Counted from the stretch's first letter, positions 17,129-26,265 are shown. The stretch is DNA of 49,950 bases from Mycolicibacterium sp. P9-22 (GCF_008329585.1 NZ_NPKP01000022.1:1-49950), one strand, 5' to 3'. Notes: generated by a model from the sequence alone, not told the origin. Made by a program: numbers and translations.

Positions 17129-17980
17129 ATGGCGGGACGTCCGATTCACACCTTTGAGGTCATCAGCAGCGAACAGCTGGCACCGCACATGATCCGCCTG
17201 GTGCTCGGCGGTGTCGGGTTCGACACCTTCACCCCGGGCGGCTACACCGACTCCTACGTCAAGATCGCCATCGTCGACCCCGACGTCGACGTCGCAGCGT
17301 TGCCGCACCCGCTCACGCTGGACAGCTTCAACGTGCTTCCGGAGAACAAGCGCCCCGCCGTGCGGACCTATACCGTGCGATCGGTCGACGCCTCGCTGCG
17401 CCAGGTCTCCATCGACTTCGTCGTGCACGGCGAGTCGGGGGTGGCCGGCCCGTGGGCCGCTGCCGCCCAGCCGGGCCAACCGGCCTATCTGATGGGTCCG
17501 TCCGGGGCGTACGCCCCCGATCCTGCCGCGGACTGGCATCTGCTGGCCGGTGACGAGTCGGGGCTACCGGCGATCAGTGCGGCGCTGGAAGCCTTGCCGC
17601 CCAACGCGATAGGCAAGGCCTTCATCGAAGTGAGCGGACCGGACGACGAGATCCCGCTCACGTCGCCCGAAGGGGTCGACGTGCACTGGCTCTACCGGGG
17701 CGGCCGCGCGGACCTGGTCAGCGAGGACAAGGCCGGGGACAACGCGCCGCTGGTCGCCGCCGTCAAGGAGATGTTGTGGCTGCCCGGCCAGGTCCAGGTC
17801 TTCGTGCACGGCGAGGCGCAGGCCGTCATGCACAATCTGCGCCCCTACCTGCGTAAAGAACGCGGGGTCGAGGCGAAGTGGGCGTCCATATCCGGGTACT
17901 GGCGCCGCGGCCGTACCGAGGAGACCTTCCGCCAATGGAAGGCGGAACTGGCCAAGGCGGAGGCGGGCCAGCAAGACTGA
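17129..17980 (+). CDS. viuB: siderophore-interacting flavin reductase (ViuB/SIP family)
   Basis: The 283-residue protein has the SIP layout: an FAD-binding barrel with AVRTYTVRSVD near residue 90 and the GPWAAAAQPGQPAYLMGPSG turn, then an NAD(P)-binding half with WHLLAGDESGLPAISAALE, and a C-terminal helix with WRRGRTEETFRQWKAELA. Members reduce ferric siderophores inside the cell to release iron. It corresponds to Rv2895c, next to dprA in M. tuberculosis. The ATG is supported by GGGAGG eight bases upstream. It is divergent from the betaine block and four bases upstream of the lactate monooxygenase gene, so these two form a unit. Confidence 0.92.
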   Translation: MAGRPIHTFEVISSEQLAPHMIRLVLGGVGFDTFTPGGYTDSYVKIAIVDPDVDVAALPHPLTLDSFNVLPENKRPAVRTYTVRSVDASLRQVSIDFVVHGESGVAGPWAAAAQPGQPAYLMGPSGAYAPDPAADWHLLAGDESGLPAISAALEALPPNAIGKAFIEVSGPDDEIPLTSPEGVDVHWLYRGGRADLVSEDKAGDNAPLVAAVKEMLWLPGQVQVFVHGEAQAVMHNLRPYLRKERGVEAKWASISGYWRRGRTEETFRQWKAELAKAEAGQQD

Positions 17981-17984
17981 CCCC

Positions 17985-19145
17985 ATGGCATTCGGCGATT
18001 ACCAGCTCGAGATCTATCTGCAGGGACTGGCGGGGGTGGTGCCCTCGTTGCCGTTGGCGTTCGCCGAGTTGGAAGCCAGGGCGCAGGCGGCGATGTCACC
18101 GTCGGTGTGGTCTTACGTCGCAGGCGGCGCCGGCGACGAGCGGACCCAGCGCGTCAATGTCAGCGCCTTCGAACACTGGGGCCTGATGCCGCGGATGGGA
18201 GTCGGCGCCACCGAACGCGATCTGAGCGTCGATCTCTTCGGGATCACGCTGCCCTCGCCGGTGTTCATGGCGCCCATCGGCGTCACAGGCATCTGCAGCC
18301 GGGACGGCCACGGCGACCTGGCGACCGCCCGCGCCGCCGCACGCACCGGGGTGCCGATGACGGTGTCCACGTTGACCGCCGACCCGCTGGAGGAGGTGGC
18401 CGCCGAATTCGGCGACACCCCAGGGTTTTTCCAGCTCTACACGCCCAAGGACCGCGACCTCGCGGCCAGCTTTGTCGGCCGGGCCGAGACCGCCGGCTTC
18501 AAGGCCATCGTGGTGACCCTGGACACCTGGGTGCCCGGCTGGCGCCCGCGCGACCTGAGCACCTCGAACTTCCCGCAGCTGCGCGGTCACTGCCTGTCCA
18601 ACTACTTCAGCGACCCGGTGTTCCGGGCCGCCCTTCCGCAGTCCCCGGAGGAGAACCCGCAGGGCGCCATCCTGAAATGGGTGTCCACCTTCGGGCAGCC
18701 CGTCACCTGGGACGACGTGACCTGGCTGCGGTCGCTGACCCGGCTGCCGCTGCTGGTCAAGGGCATCTGCCATCCCGACGATGTGCGCCGCGCCCGCGAC
18801 ACCGGCGTCGACGGCATCTACTGCTCCAACCACGGCGGCCGCCAGGCCAACGGCGGTATCCCGGCCATCGACTGCCTGCCCGATGTGGTGGCCGCCGCCG
18901 ATGGTCTGCCGGTGCTGTTCGACTCCGGCATCCGCAGCGGCGCCGATATCGTCAAGGCCCTCGCGCTGGGGGCAACCGCGGTCGGTGTGGGACGCCCCTA
19001 CGTCTATGGTCTGGCGCTCGGCGGCACCGACGGCGTGGTGCACGTGCTGCGTTCCCTGCTGGCCGAGCTCGACCTGACCATGGCGATCGACGGCTACCCG
19101 GGGCTGGCTGACCTCACCCCGGACACGTTGCGGCGCGTCCACTAG
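17985..19145 (+). CDS. L-lactate 2-monooxygenase (FMN, alpha-hydroxy acid oxidase family)
   Basis: The 386-residue protein follows the M. smegmatis lactate monooxygenase closely: VWSYVAGGAGDERTQR near the N-terminus, HWGLMPRMGVGATERDLSV, VVTLDTWVPGWRPRDL, and the catalytic/FMN-binding block GVDGIYCSNHGGRQANGG, with the His as active base, followed by VLFDSGIRSGADIVKALALGA. The enzyme turns L-lactate and oxygen into acetate, CO2 and water, unlike ordinary lactate oxidase that releases pyruvate. It starts four bases after viuB, which implies co-transcription with an iron-acquisition gene. Assignment to the monooxygenase branch rests on overall similarity from memory; a general alpha-hydroxy acid oxidase is the alternative. 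Confidence 0.85.
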   Translation: MAFGDYQLEIYLQGLAGVVPSLPLAFAELEARAQAAMSPSVWSYVAGGAGDERTQRVNVSAFEHWGLMPRMGVGATERDLSVDLFGITLPSPVFMAPIGVTGICSRDGHGDLATARAAARTGVPMTVSTLTADPLEEVAAEFGDTPGFFQLYTPKDRDLAASFVGRAETAGFKAIVVTLDTWVPGWRPRDLSTSNFPQLRGHCLSNYFSDPVFRAALPQSPEENPQGAILKWVSTFGQPVTWDDVTWLRSLTRLPLLVKGICHPDDVRRARDTGVDGIYCSNHGGRQANGGIPAIDCLPDVVAAADGLPVLFDSGIRSGADIVKALALGATAVGVGRPYVYGLALGGTDGVVHVLRSLLAELDLTMAIDGYPGLADLTPDTLRRVH

Positions 19146-19211
19146 CGACTGAACCACTGTCTGCCCTGGTAGACCGCTCTGGCCAATAATTCTTCAAGCA
19201 TGTAGCATTTT

Positions 19212-19227
19212 CCTTCATGACTGAAGG
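19212..19227. promoter_or_regulatory. palindrome over the TetR start codon
   Basis: CCTTCA-TGAC-TGAAGG forms six perfectly paired bases per arm (seven with the flanking T/A) and includes the ATG at 19217. A TANNNT-type -10 (TAGCAT, 19203-19208) lies just upstream, so the transcript would be nearly leaderless and the palindrome would lie at +1. It is a plausible autoregulatory operator of the TetR protein. Confidence 0.4.
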
Positions 19228-19840
19228 ATCCGTCCGCGAACGGGCCGTGCATCTGGGCCCCGAGCGGCGGCGGCCGCAGGTGCTCGACGCGGCACTGGCC
19301 ATCGCCGGCGAACACGGCGTGGCGGCGGTGACGATCGGAGCCGTCGCGAAGCACCTCAAGGTCACCCGCCCGGTGGTGTATTCGTGTTTTCCCGACCGGG
19401 TCGAACTGATCCGGGCACTACTGGAACGGGAGCTCGAACTACTGGTCGCCGACGCCATCGAAGCGCTGCCCTACGGACGGCCCGATGCCGACGAATCGGT
19501 ATTCATCGAGGGGTATCAGGGTCTGTTGAACGCGGTGTCGCGCCGGCCGGATTCCTGGCTGCTGATCATGAACGCCGATCCGGATCCCGCCGTCGCCGAC
19601 CACTTCCGCGGCGGCCGCGCCACGCTGCTGAAAATGGCGGCCAGGCGACTGGCACCGACGCTGCAACGTTGGGGGACAACCGATGCGGACAGGAAGCTGC
19701 CGGTCCTGGTCGAGCAGTTCATCTCGTCCTGTGAAGGTGCGGTGCGGACCCTGCTGAAGGACGGCGGGCAACACTGGACCCCCGCCACACTGGGCGCCTT
19801 CATCGGCGCAGCCACTTACCGCGCGTTCCGCGGCGCCTGA
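19217..19840 (+). CDS. TetR-family regulator
   Basis: The 207-residue protein has a typical TetR N-terminus: RRRPQVLDAALAIAGEHGV, then VTIGAVAKHLKVTRPVVYSCF as the helix-turn-helix and the start of the third helix. The remaining helical domain has no recognisable ligand signature. It precedes the MpaB-like oxygenase gene by 23 bases on the same strand, so it probably represses its own operon. A palindrome covers its start codon. Confidence 0.9.
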   Translation: MTEGSVRERAVHLGPERRRPQVLDAALAIAGEHGVAAVTIGAVAKHLKVTRPVVYSCFPDRVELIRALLERELELLVADAIEALPYGRPDADESVFIEGYQGLLNAVSRRPDSWLLIMNADPDPAVADHFRGGRATLLKMAARRLAPTLQRWGTTDADRKLPVLVEQFISSCEGAVRTLLKDGGQHWTPATLGAFIGAATYRAFRGA

Positions 19841-19863
19841 ACAACCCGACAGAGGAGACAAAC

Positions 19864-20910
19864 ATGGCCGACCTGCAGCCGATGGCTGACAACGGATTCT
19901 TCGGTCCGGACTCGGTGACCTGGAAGGTGTGGGGTCACGCCACCACTCCGATCATCGGGTTGCAGCGTGCGGTGGTGGTCGAGGAACTCGACCCCGCCCT
20001 GATCGCCGCGGTGGACGCCACGGGCGCGAACTACGACCGGCCCCGCACCCGGTATGACCGCACCGTGCGGTACTTCGCCATGGTCGCCCTCGCCGACAGC
20101 GAAACCGTGCTGAAAGCCGCCGATGTACTGGTCAAGGTGCACTCCAAAGCCGTTGGCACCGAGCCGATCAGCGGGAACCGCTATGATGCCAACGATCCGC
20201 AGTCCCAGCTGTGGATCCTGCTCACCGGCTGGCATTCGGTGCTCAAGGCCTACGAACTGTACGGTGGCGGAAAACTCAGCGCGCAGGACGAGGCCCGCTA
20301 TTGGCAGGACTGCGCCACCGCCGCGGAATTCCAGACCTGCGATCCCGCCGATGTGCCGCGCACCCGCGAGGGCATCCACGACTACTTCGAACGGATGCGT
20401 CCGCAGCTCGCCGTCAGCGAGGCGGCCCGGGCCATGATGGACCATCTGCTCAACGCCAAGGTGGTGCTGCCCCCCGCCCCGCTGGTGGCCCGGCCCGCCG
20501 TCGAAATCATCAACTGGTTCCTGCGCGCCGGCACCATCGCCACCATGCCGCGCTGGATGCGAGAGCTGAGCGGCTTCGATCAGCCCCGCGTCGTCGACTT
20601 CGTCGTGCGCCAGGTACTACGCGCCGGATTCGACGTCGTCGACCGCATCCCGCGGTTGAAGCTGTCGGTGGCCAAAGTGATTGCGCCGTCGGTCGTGCCC
20701 ATCGCCGGGCCCTACATTCTGGGGGTCCCGGCGGTGTCGCCGGAGGTTCTCACCCCGGCCGAAGGGCGGCGCCGCTACGGCTACGCCAAACCGGCGGATG
20801 CGCACCACGAACTTCGCGCCCGCCAGCAGCAGCGGGTGTTCGGCTTGGGTCAATTGCCCAGCGATGAGGGTCTCATCGAATCGCAGGCCCACCTCGGGAG
20901 TCTGGCATGA
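19864..20910 (+). CDS. MpaB-like (DUF2236) oxygenase family protein
   Basis: The 348-residue protein shows DUF2236/MpaB-family features: an N-terminal GFFGPDSVTWKVWGHATTPI, a middle VHSKAVG segment followed by LWILLTGWHSVLKAYELYGG, and later His/Arg-containing helices. The family includes latex-clearing protein and mycophenolic-acid MpaB', which bind haem, and many actinobacterial members of unknown substrate. GAGGAGACAAAC before the ATG is a strong ribosome site. It overlaps the acyl-CoA dehydrogenase gene by four bases, so both products probably act on one substrate, perhaps a lipid or terpenoid (inference). Confidence 0.8.
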   Translation: MADLQPMADNGFFGPDSVTWKVWGHATTPIIGLQRAVVVEELDPALIAAVDATGANYDRPRTRYDRTVRYFAMVALADSETVLKAADVLVKVHSKAVGTEPISGNRYDANDPQSQLWILLTGWHSVLKAYELYGGGKLSAQDEARYWQDCATAAEFQTCDPADVPRTREGIHDYFERMRPQLAVSEAARAMMDHLLNAKVVLPPAPLVARPAVEIINWFLRAGTIATMPRWMRELSGFDQPRVVDFVVRQVLRAGFDVVDRIPRLKLSVAKVIAPSVVPIAGPYILGVPAVSPEVLTPAEGRRRYGYAKPADAHHELRARQQQRVFGLGQLPSDEGLIESQAHLGSLA

Positions 20911-22826
20911 CCGCGCGATCCGATATCCCGTTCGACCCGAACCGCAGCGATTTCGCCGCGTTCGACACCCGCACCCGTGAGATCTTCCGGGTCACCATCG
21001 ACTTCTTCGAATCCCGCGGCAAGCGGTGGCTCAAGCAGCAGGACCGTGACCGGGTCTGGTACAGCGAGTTTCTCGACCTGGTCAAGCGGGAGGGGGTCTT
21101 CGCCACCTTCCTGACCCCGGCGGCGGAAGCCGACGGCAATCCCGACAAGCGGTGGGACACCGCGCGCAACGCCATGTACAGCGAAATCCTCGGCTTCTAC
21201 GGGATGCAGTACTGGTACGTCTGGCAGGTCACCATCCTCGGCCTGGGGCCCATCTGGCAGTCGACGAACGCCGTCGCCCGTAAAAAGGCTGCTGCCCTGC
21301 TGGATTCGGGAGAGATCTTTGCCTTCGGACTGTCCGAGCAGGATCACGGCGCCGATGTCTATTCCACCGACATGGTGCTGAAACCCGCCGCAGAGGGCTA
21401 CCTGGCCAACGGCGGCAAGTACTACATCGGCAACGGCAACAAGGCCGCCATGGTCTCGGTGTTCGGACGCCGTGCCGACAAACCGATCATCGACAGCGCC
21501 GATCTGGACCGGCGCCGCCCCGAGCAGGATTTCGAGGGGTACCTGTTCTTCGCGACCGACAGTCAGCACCCGAACTACCGCCTGCGCAAGAACGTCGTCG
21601 ATGGCCAGATGTACGTCGCCGCCTTCGATCTGGAGAACTACCCGGTCAGCGCGCAGGACATCCTGCATGAGGGCAAGGCGGCCTTCACCGCCGCGATCAA
21701 CACCGTCAACATCGGCAAGTTCAACCTCGGCTTCGGTGCGATCGGCGCCTGCGAGCACGCCATGTACGAGGCGACCACGCACGCCGAGAACCGGATCCTG
21801 TTCGGGCAGAAGGTCACCGACTTCCCGCAGATCCGACGCATGCTGGCCGACGGGTACGCCCGACTGGTCGGGATGAAGCTCTACAGCGAGCGGGCCATCG
21901 ATTACATGCGCAGCGCGGGCCCCGATGACCGGCGCTACCTGCTGTTCAACGCGATCGAAAAGATGAACGTCACCCGCGAGGGCGAGAAGATCATCACGCT
22001 GCTCGCCGACACCATCGCCGCCCGTGCCTTCGAATCCGACGTGTACTTCACCATGGCACTGCTCGGCGTGACCGGGCTGCCGCGGCTTGAGGGCACCGTG
22101 CACGTCAACATGGCGCTGTCCCTGAAATTCATGCAGAACTACATGTTCGGCGCCGCCGACGCCGGTTTGGCGGCGCTGACCGTGCTGCCGGTGGGGCGTG
22201 CGCCGCGCAGTGTGGTGCACGTGCTCTCCGGCGGCCTGCGGGCCGCGGGCAGTGCGGTGGCGGATTCCCCGGTGGCCCAGTACATTCGCCCGTTGCGCCC
22301 GCTGCTGAAGGAGCTGCCGCAGGTACCCACCCGCCGCGACGCCGTCAACGACGACTTCCTGTTCGACCAGGGCCCGAGCAGCGGTCTGGCCAAGATCCGG
22401 TTCGGTGACTGGCAGTCGGTGCTGCGCCGGGCATCGGCCGTCCCGAACGTCGCGGTATTCCTCGATCAGGCACTGGCGCTGCAGACCCTGCTGGCCGCGG
22501 CCGGCCCGAGCGTCGCACAGCAGCGTGATGTCGATTTCCTGTTGGCGGTCGGGGAGATGTTCACCCTCATTCCCTACTCCCAGTTGATCCTGGAACAGGC
22601 CGGGATCGAAGGAATCGACGCCGACCTGATCGACCAGCTTTTCGAGGTGCTGGTCGCCGACATGTCCCGGCACGCCACCGCCCTGCATTGCCACCCGTCG
22701 GCGACCGCGGCGCAGCAGCAACGGGCGCTGGACGTCCTGGCCCGACCGGTGTCCGACGACGGTCGACGCGACCGTGTCGTGGCCATGGTGCGTGGGCTGG
22801 CCGGACGCTACGAGATGGCCCCCTAG
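20907..22826 (+). CDS. large acyl-CoA dehydrogenase family flavoprotein
   Basis: At 639 residues this is well above the 380-400 of an ordinary acyl-CoA dehydrogenase. The flavin core is visible: GEIFAFGLSEQDHGADVYST near residue 135 and GYLANGGKYYIGNGNKAAM in the middle beta domain, then helices with ENRILFGQKVTDFPQIRRM. About 200 extra C-terminal residues follow the core, as in the long ACAD classes. A conventional role is alpha,beta-dehydrogenation of an acyl-CoA. It is translationally coupled to the preceding MpaB-like gene. I cannot name the substrate. Confidence 0.85.
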   Translation: MTARSDIPFDPNRSDFAAFDTRTREIFRVTIDFFESRGKRWLKQQDRDRVWYSEFLDLVKREGVFATFLTPAAEADGNPDKRWDTARNAMYSEILGFYGMQYWYVWQVTILGLGPIWQSTNAVARKKAAALLDSGEIFAFGLSEQDHGADVYSTDMVLKPAAEGYLANGGKYYIGNGNKAAMVSVFGRRADKPIIDSADLDRRRPEQDFEGYLFFATDSQHPNYRLRKNVVDGQMYVAAFDLENYPVSAQDILHEGKAAFTAAINTVNIGKFNLGFGAIGACEHAMYEATTHAENRILFGQKVTDFPQIRRMLADGYARLVGMKLYSERAIDYMRSAGPDDRRYLLFNAIEKMNVTREGEKIITLLADTIAARAFESDVYFTMALLGVTGLPRLEGTVHVNMALSLKFMQNYMFGAADAGLAALTVLPVGRAPRSVVHVLSGGLRAAGSAVADSPVAQYIRPLRPLLKELPQVPTRRDAVNDDFLFDQGPSSGLAKIRFGDWQSVLRRASAVPNVAVFLDQALALQTLLAAAGPSVAQQRDVDFLLAVGEMFTLIPYSQLILEQAGIEGIDADLIDQLFEVLVADMSRHATALHCHPSATAAQQQRALDVLARPVSDDGRRDRVVAMVRGLAGRYEMAP

Positions 22827-22896
22827 TCAGATCACGTGGGGATTGCGGCCCGGCGCGTCCACTGGACACTGTGCGGGCATCTGCGACGGTAGGGCA

Positions 22897-23799
22897 GTGA
22901 GCAAGCCCGACCTCGAACCTGTGCTGGAGGAGTTCGACGAGTACCTGGCGCTGCAACGCGGACGTTCGACGCACACCCGCCGCGCCTATCTCGGAGACCT
23001 GCGGTCGCTGTTCGATTTCACCGGCGGCGGTCTGGACACCCTGACCCTGCCCAGGCTGCGGTCCTGGCTGGCTGCCCAGGCGGGTGCCGGGGCGGCACGC
23101 ACCACGCTGGCGCGGCGCACCTCGGCGACCAAGACGTTCACCGCGTGGGCGCTGCACCGTGGCCTGCTGAGCACCGATCCCGCCGCGCGGCTGCAAACCC
23201 CGAAGGCGCACCGCACCCTGCCGTCGGTGCTGCGCCAAGACCAGGCGCTCGACGCCATGGATGCCTTGAATTCGGGTGCGCAGCAAGGTGATCCGGTGGC
23301 GCTGCGGGACCGGTTGATCGTCGAACTGCTGTATGCCACCGGCATCCGGGTCAGCGAGCTGTGCGGGCTCGACATCGACGACGTCGACCGCGCCCGCCGG
23401 TTGCTGCGGGTGCTCGGCAAGGGCAATAAGCAACGCACCGTCCCCTTCGGCGAACCCGCCGAGGACGCACTCTCGGCGTGGCTGGACCGCGGCCGGCCGG
23501 AGCTGGTGAAACCGTCCTCCGGCGCCGCACTGCTGCTGGGCTCACGTGGTGCCCGCCTCGACCAGCGCCAGGCCCGCACCGTGGTGCACCAGACGATGGC
23601 CGCCGTCGACGGTGCCCCCGATATCGGTCCGCACGGCCTGCGCCACAGTGCCGCCACCCACCTGCTCGAAGGTGGCGCCGATCTGCGTGTCGTGCAGGAA
23701 CTGTTGGGCCATTCGACGCTGGCCACCACCCAGCTCTACACCCATGTCACGGTTGCGCGGCTGCGTGCGGTGCACGATCAGGCCCATCCACGGGCTTGA
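22897..23799 (+). CDS. xerC: tyrosine recombinase XerC
   Basis: The 300-residue protein starts at a GTG with SKPDLEPVLEEFDEYLAL; AGGG lies just upstream and length matches Rv2894c. The catalytic set is present: Arg in ATGIRVSELCG, H246-x2-R249 in HGLRHSAATHLLEGG, the GHSTLATTQLYTHV box with nucleophile Y281. With XerD it resolves chromosome dimers at dif. A longer open frame to 22774 overlaps the acyl-CoA dehydrogenase gene and is not used. Its 3' end overlaps the convergent M23 peptidase gene by 53 bases. Confidence 0.94.
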   Translation: MSKPDLEPVLEEFDEYLALQRGRSTHTRRAYLGDLRSLFDFTGGGLDTLTLPRLRSWLAAQAGAGAARTTLARRTSATKTFTAWALHRGLLSTDPAARLQTPKAHRTLPSVLRQDQALDAMDALNSGAQQGDPVALRDRLIVELLYATGIRVSELCGLDIDDVDRARRLLRVLGKGNKQRTVPFGEPAEDALSAWLDRGRPELVKPSSGAALLLGSRGARLDQRQARTVVHQTMAAVDGAPDIGPHGLRHSAATHLLEGGADLRVVQELLGHSTLATTQLYTHVTVARLRAVHDQAHPRA

Positions 23800-24274
23800 G
23801 CACGATCGGGGTCGATGCCAGCAGGGCCAGCGGGTCCACGTAGTCCGCGCGCGATGCCGGCCCCCACATCGCACCCCAGTGCAGGCAGGCCCGCACCGGA
23901 CAACCCGGGTGCCCGTCGAGCAGCACACCGAGCGCTGTCCCGGCATCCACCCGCTGCCCGGCCCGCACCGCCGGGCGCACCGGCTCATAGCTGGTCCGCA
24001 ATCCGCCCGGGTGCTGCACCGACACCAGCGGCCGGCCGGCCAGCTCGCCGGCGAACACCACGGTGCCACCGGCGCTCGCAAACACCGTCTGACCGGCGCT
24101 TCCGGCAAGATCCACACCGCGATGCCCGCGCGTCCAGTTCGGCTCCGGCGCGTCGAAACCGCGCGTCACCGCCGCCACGGGACGCAACGGCCACTGCAGC
24201 CGGCCGGCCTCCGCGCCCGCCGGGGCCGCGGCGGTCAACGCGGCGGCCATGAGCACTGCCGCAAACCTCATCAA
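23747..24274 (-). CDS. secreted M23 (LytM) family metallopeptidase
   Basis: The 175-residue protein has a signal peptide (MMRFAAVLMAAALTAAAPAGAEA) and a LytM domain: RGHRGVDLAG provides His and Asp metal ligands, SVQHPGGLRTSYEPV is the core strand, and LHWGAMWG provides the terminal H-x-G. Such enzymes cut peptidoglycan cross-bridges or regulate other hydrolases. It corresponds to Rv2891 in position, between xerC and rpsB. Its tail overlaps the end of xerC on the other strand. Confidence 0.9.
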   Translation of the reverse strand: MMRFAAVLMAAALTAAAPAGAEAGRLQWPLRPVAAVTRGFDAPEPNWTRGHRGVDLAGSAGQTVFASAGGTVVFAGELAGRPLVSVQHPGGLRTSYEPVRPAVRAGQRVDAGTALGVLLDGHPGCPVRACLHWGAMWGPASRADYVDPLALLASTPIVLKPVDGPDRAPHAAAQP

Positions 24275-24573
24275 CCCAGTTCAGCGCATCGATCCCGGCG
24301 CGGGAAGCCCCTCGGGGCAGACTGTGGATGAACCGGAGACTGTGCACTGCTCGCGTGGTAAAAGCACAGGTTCCCACGGTGTAAACTTTTCCCCGCAGCT
24401 CACATCCGTGGGCTGACTTCGCGCGTCTGCACCGCAACCCGCACCACAGGTTGCAACCAGCATGCCGGGCGGTCCTGAACCGGGAAACCGAGTCAGGTCC
24501 GGCAGCCGCAGTCGCCAGGGTCCGGATTCACCCGATTCCGGACGTCAACCGACAACGAAAGCAAGGCACAGCC
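24275..24573 (+). promoter_or_regulatory. rpsB leader region with two inverted repeats
   Basis: This 299-base stretch has no gene. It contains a possible -10 box TAAACT at 24382-24387, flanked by a 7-base inverted repeat (CCCACGG 24373-24379, CCGTGGG 24406-24412). Nearer the start codon a hairpin pairs GTCCGGA (24520-24526) with TCCGGAC (24537-24543). In many bacteria the rpsB leader is bound by its own product S2; whether this hairpin serves that purpose is inference. Confidence 0.35.
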
Positions 24574-25401
24574 ATGGCTGTTGTAACCATGAAGCAGCTG
24601 CTCGACAGCGGCGCTCACTTCGGGCATCAGACCCGACGCTGGAATCCCAAGATGAAGCGGTTCATCTTCACCGACCGCAACGGCATCTACATCATCGACC
24701 TGCAGCAGACGCTGACCTACATCGACTCGGCCTACGAGTTCGTGAAGGAAACAGTGGCGCACGGCGGATCGGTCATGTTCGTCGGCACCAAGAAGCAGGC
24801 TCAGGAATCCATCGCCGAAGAGGCGACCCGGGTCGGTATGCCGTACGTGAACCAGCGCTGGCTGGGCGGCATGCTCACCAACTTCTCCACCGTGCACAAG
24901 CGCCTTCAGCGGATGAAGGAACTCGAGGCCATGGAGCAGACCGGTGGCTTCGAGGGTCGCACCAAGAAGGAAATCCTCATGCTCACGCGTGAGAAGAACA
25001 AGCTCGAGCGCAGCCTCGGCGGTATCCGGGACATGGCCAAGGTTCCGTCGGCCATCTGGGTCGTCGACACCAACAAGGAGCACCTGGCGGTTGCCGAGGC
25101 TCGCAAGCTGAACATCCCGGTCATCGCGATCCTGGACACCAACTGCGATCCCGACCTGGTCGACTACCCGATCCCGGGTAACGACGACGCGATCCGCTCG
25201 GCCGCCCTGCTGACCAAGGTGATCGCCTCCGCGGTCGCCGAGGGCCTGCAGGCCCGTTCCGGTGCCGGCAAGACCGAGGCCGGCGCCGAAGGTGCCGTCG
25301 AGCCGCTCGCCGAGTGGGAGCAGGAGCTGTTGGCGGGAGCCACGACCAGCCCCGCCGCCGACAGCACTGCTGCCGCCGAGCCCACCACTGACGCTTCTTA
25401 A
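24574..25401 (+). CDS. rpsB: 30S ribosomal protein S2
   Basis: The 275-residue protein begins MAVVTMKQLLDSGAHFGHQT and contains the S2 signatures RFIFTDRNGIYIIDL, VGTKKQAQ, YVNQRWLGGMLTNF and the C-terminal IPGNDDAIRSAALL. The ATG at 24574 gives the canonical N-terminus; in-frame upstream codons to 24451 are leader. The acidic, Ala-rich C-terminal extension of about 40 residues is typical of mycobacteria. tsf follows 20 bases downstream. Confidence 0.98.
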   Translation: MAVVTMKQLLDSGAHFGHQTRRWNPKMKRFIFTDRNGIYIIDLQQTLTYIDSAYEFVKETVAHGGSVMFVGTKKQAQESIAEEATRVGMPYVNQRWLGGMLTNFSTVHKRLQRMKELEAMEQTGGFEGRTKKEILMLTREKNKLERSLGGIRDMAKVPSAIWVVDTNKEHLAVAEARKLNIPVIAILDTNCDPDLVDYPIPGNDDAIRSAALLTKVIASAVAEGLQARSGAGKTEAGAEGAVEPLAEWEQELLAGATTSPAADSTAAAEPTTDAS

Positions 25402-25421
25402 TCTCGGAGGAGAAAGCTGTT

Positions 25422-26249
25422 ATGGCGAACTACACCGCTGCCGACGTCAAGCGACTGCGGGAGCTGACCGGCGCAGGAATGATGGACTGCAAGAACGCGC
25501 TGGCCGAGAGTGACGGCGATTACGACAAGGCCGTCGAGGTGCTGCGTATCAAGGGTGCCAAGGACGTCGGCAAGCGCGCCGAGCGCGCCACTGCCGAGGG
25601 CCTGGTGGCAGCCAAGGACGGTGCACTGATCGAGCTGAACTCGGAGACCGACTTCGTCGCCAAGAACGCCGAGTTCCAGGCGCTGGCCGAGAAGGTCGTC
25701 ACCGCCGCCGCGGCCGCCAAGGCCGGCGACGTGGACGCCCTCAAGGCAGCCAAGATCGGCGACATCACCGTCGAACAGGCCATCGCGGACCTGTCGGCCA
25801 AGATCGGCGAGAAGCTCGAACTGCGCCGCGCCGCGTACTTCGACGGCCAGGTCGAGACCTACCTGCACAAGCGTGCGGCCGACCTGCCGCCCGCGGTGGG
25901 CGTGCTCGTCGAGTTCGAGGCCGGTGACTCCGAAAAGGGTGAAGCCGCCGCGCACGCGGTGGCACTGCAGATCGCCGCGCTGAAGGCCAAGTACCTCACC
26001 CGTGAGGACGTGCCTGCCGATATCGTCGCCAACGAGCGTCGTATCGCCGAGGAGACCGCCAAGGAGGAGGGCAAGCCGGAGCAGGCTCTGCCCAAGATCG
26101 TGGAAGGTCGCGTCACCGGCTACTACAAGGACGTCGTGCTGCTCGATCAGCCGTCGGTGTCGGACAACAAGAAGTCCGTCAAGGCGCTGCTCGACGAGGC
26201 CGGCGTGACCGTGACCCGGTTCGTCCGGTTCGAGGTCGGCCAGGCCTAG
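25422..26249 (+). CDS. tsf: elongation factor Ts
   Basis: The 275-residue protein shows the EF-Ts signatures LRELTGAGMMDCKNAL at the N-terminus and ELNSETDFVAKNAEFQ, the region that drives GDP release from EF-Tu, and ends with the core dimerisation half. A strong AGGAGAAAG ribosome site precedes the ATG. It forms the rpsB-tsf operon and is followed by an intrinsic terminator. Confidence 0.98.
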   Translation: MANYTAADVKRLRELTGAGMMDCKNALAESDGDYDKAVEVLRIKGAKDVGKRAERATAEGLVAAKDGALIELNSETDFVAKNAEFQALAEKVVTAAAAAKAGDVDALKAAKIGDITVEQAIADLSAKIGEKLELRRAAYFDGQVETYLHKRAADLPPAVGVLVEFEAGDSEKGEAAAHAVALQIAALKAKYLTREDVPADIVANERRIAEETAKEEGKPEQALPKIVEGRVTGYYKDVVLLDQPSVSDNKKSVKALLDEAGVTVTRFVRFEVGQA

Positions 26250-26265
26250 CAAGACCCCAGCAGAT

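Noticed and set aside
20850..22721. 623-codon open frame opposite the acyl-CoA dehydrogenase
   Set aside because: Low-complexity Gly/Val/Asp/His-rich reading with no family features; the plus strand holds conserved flavin motifs.
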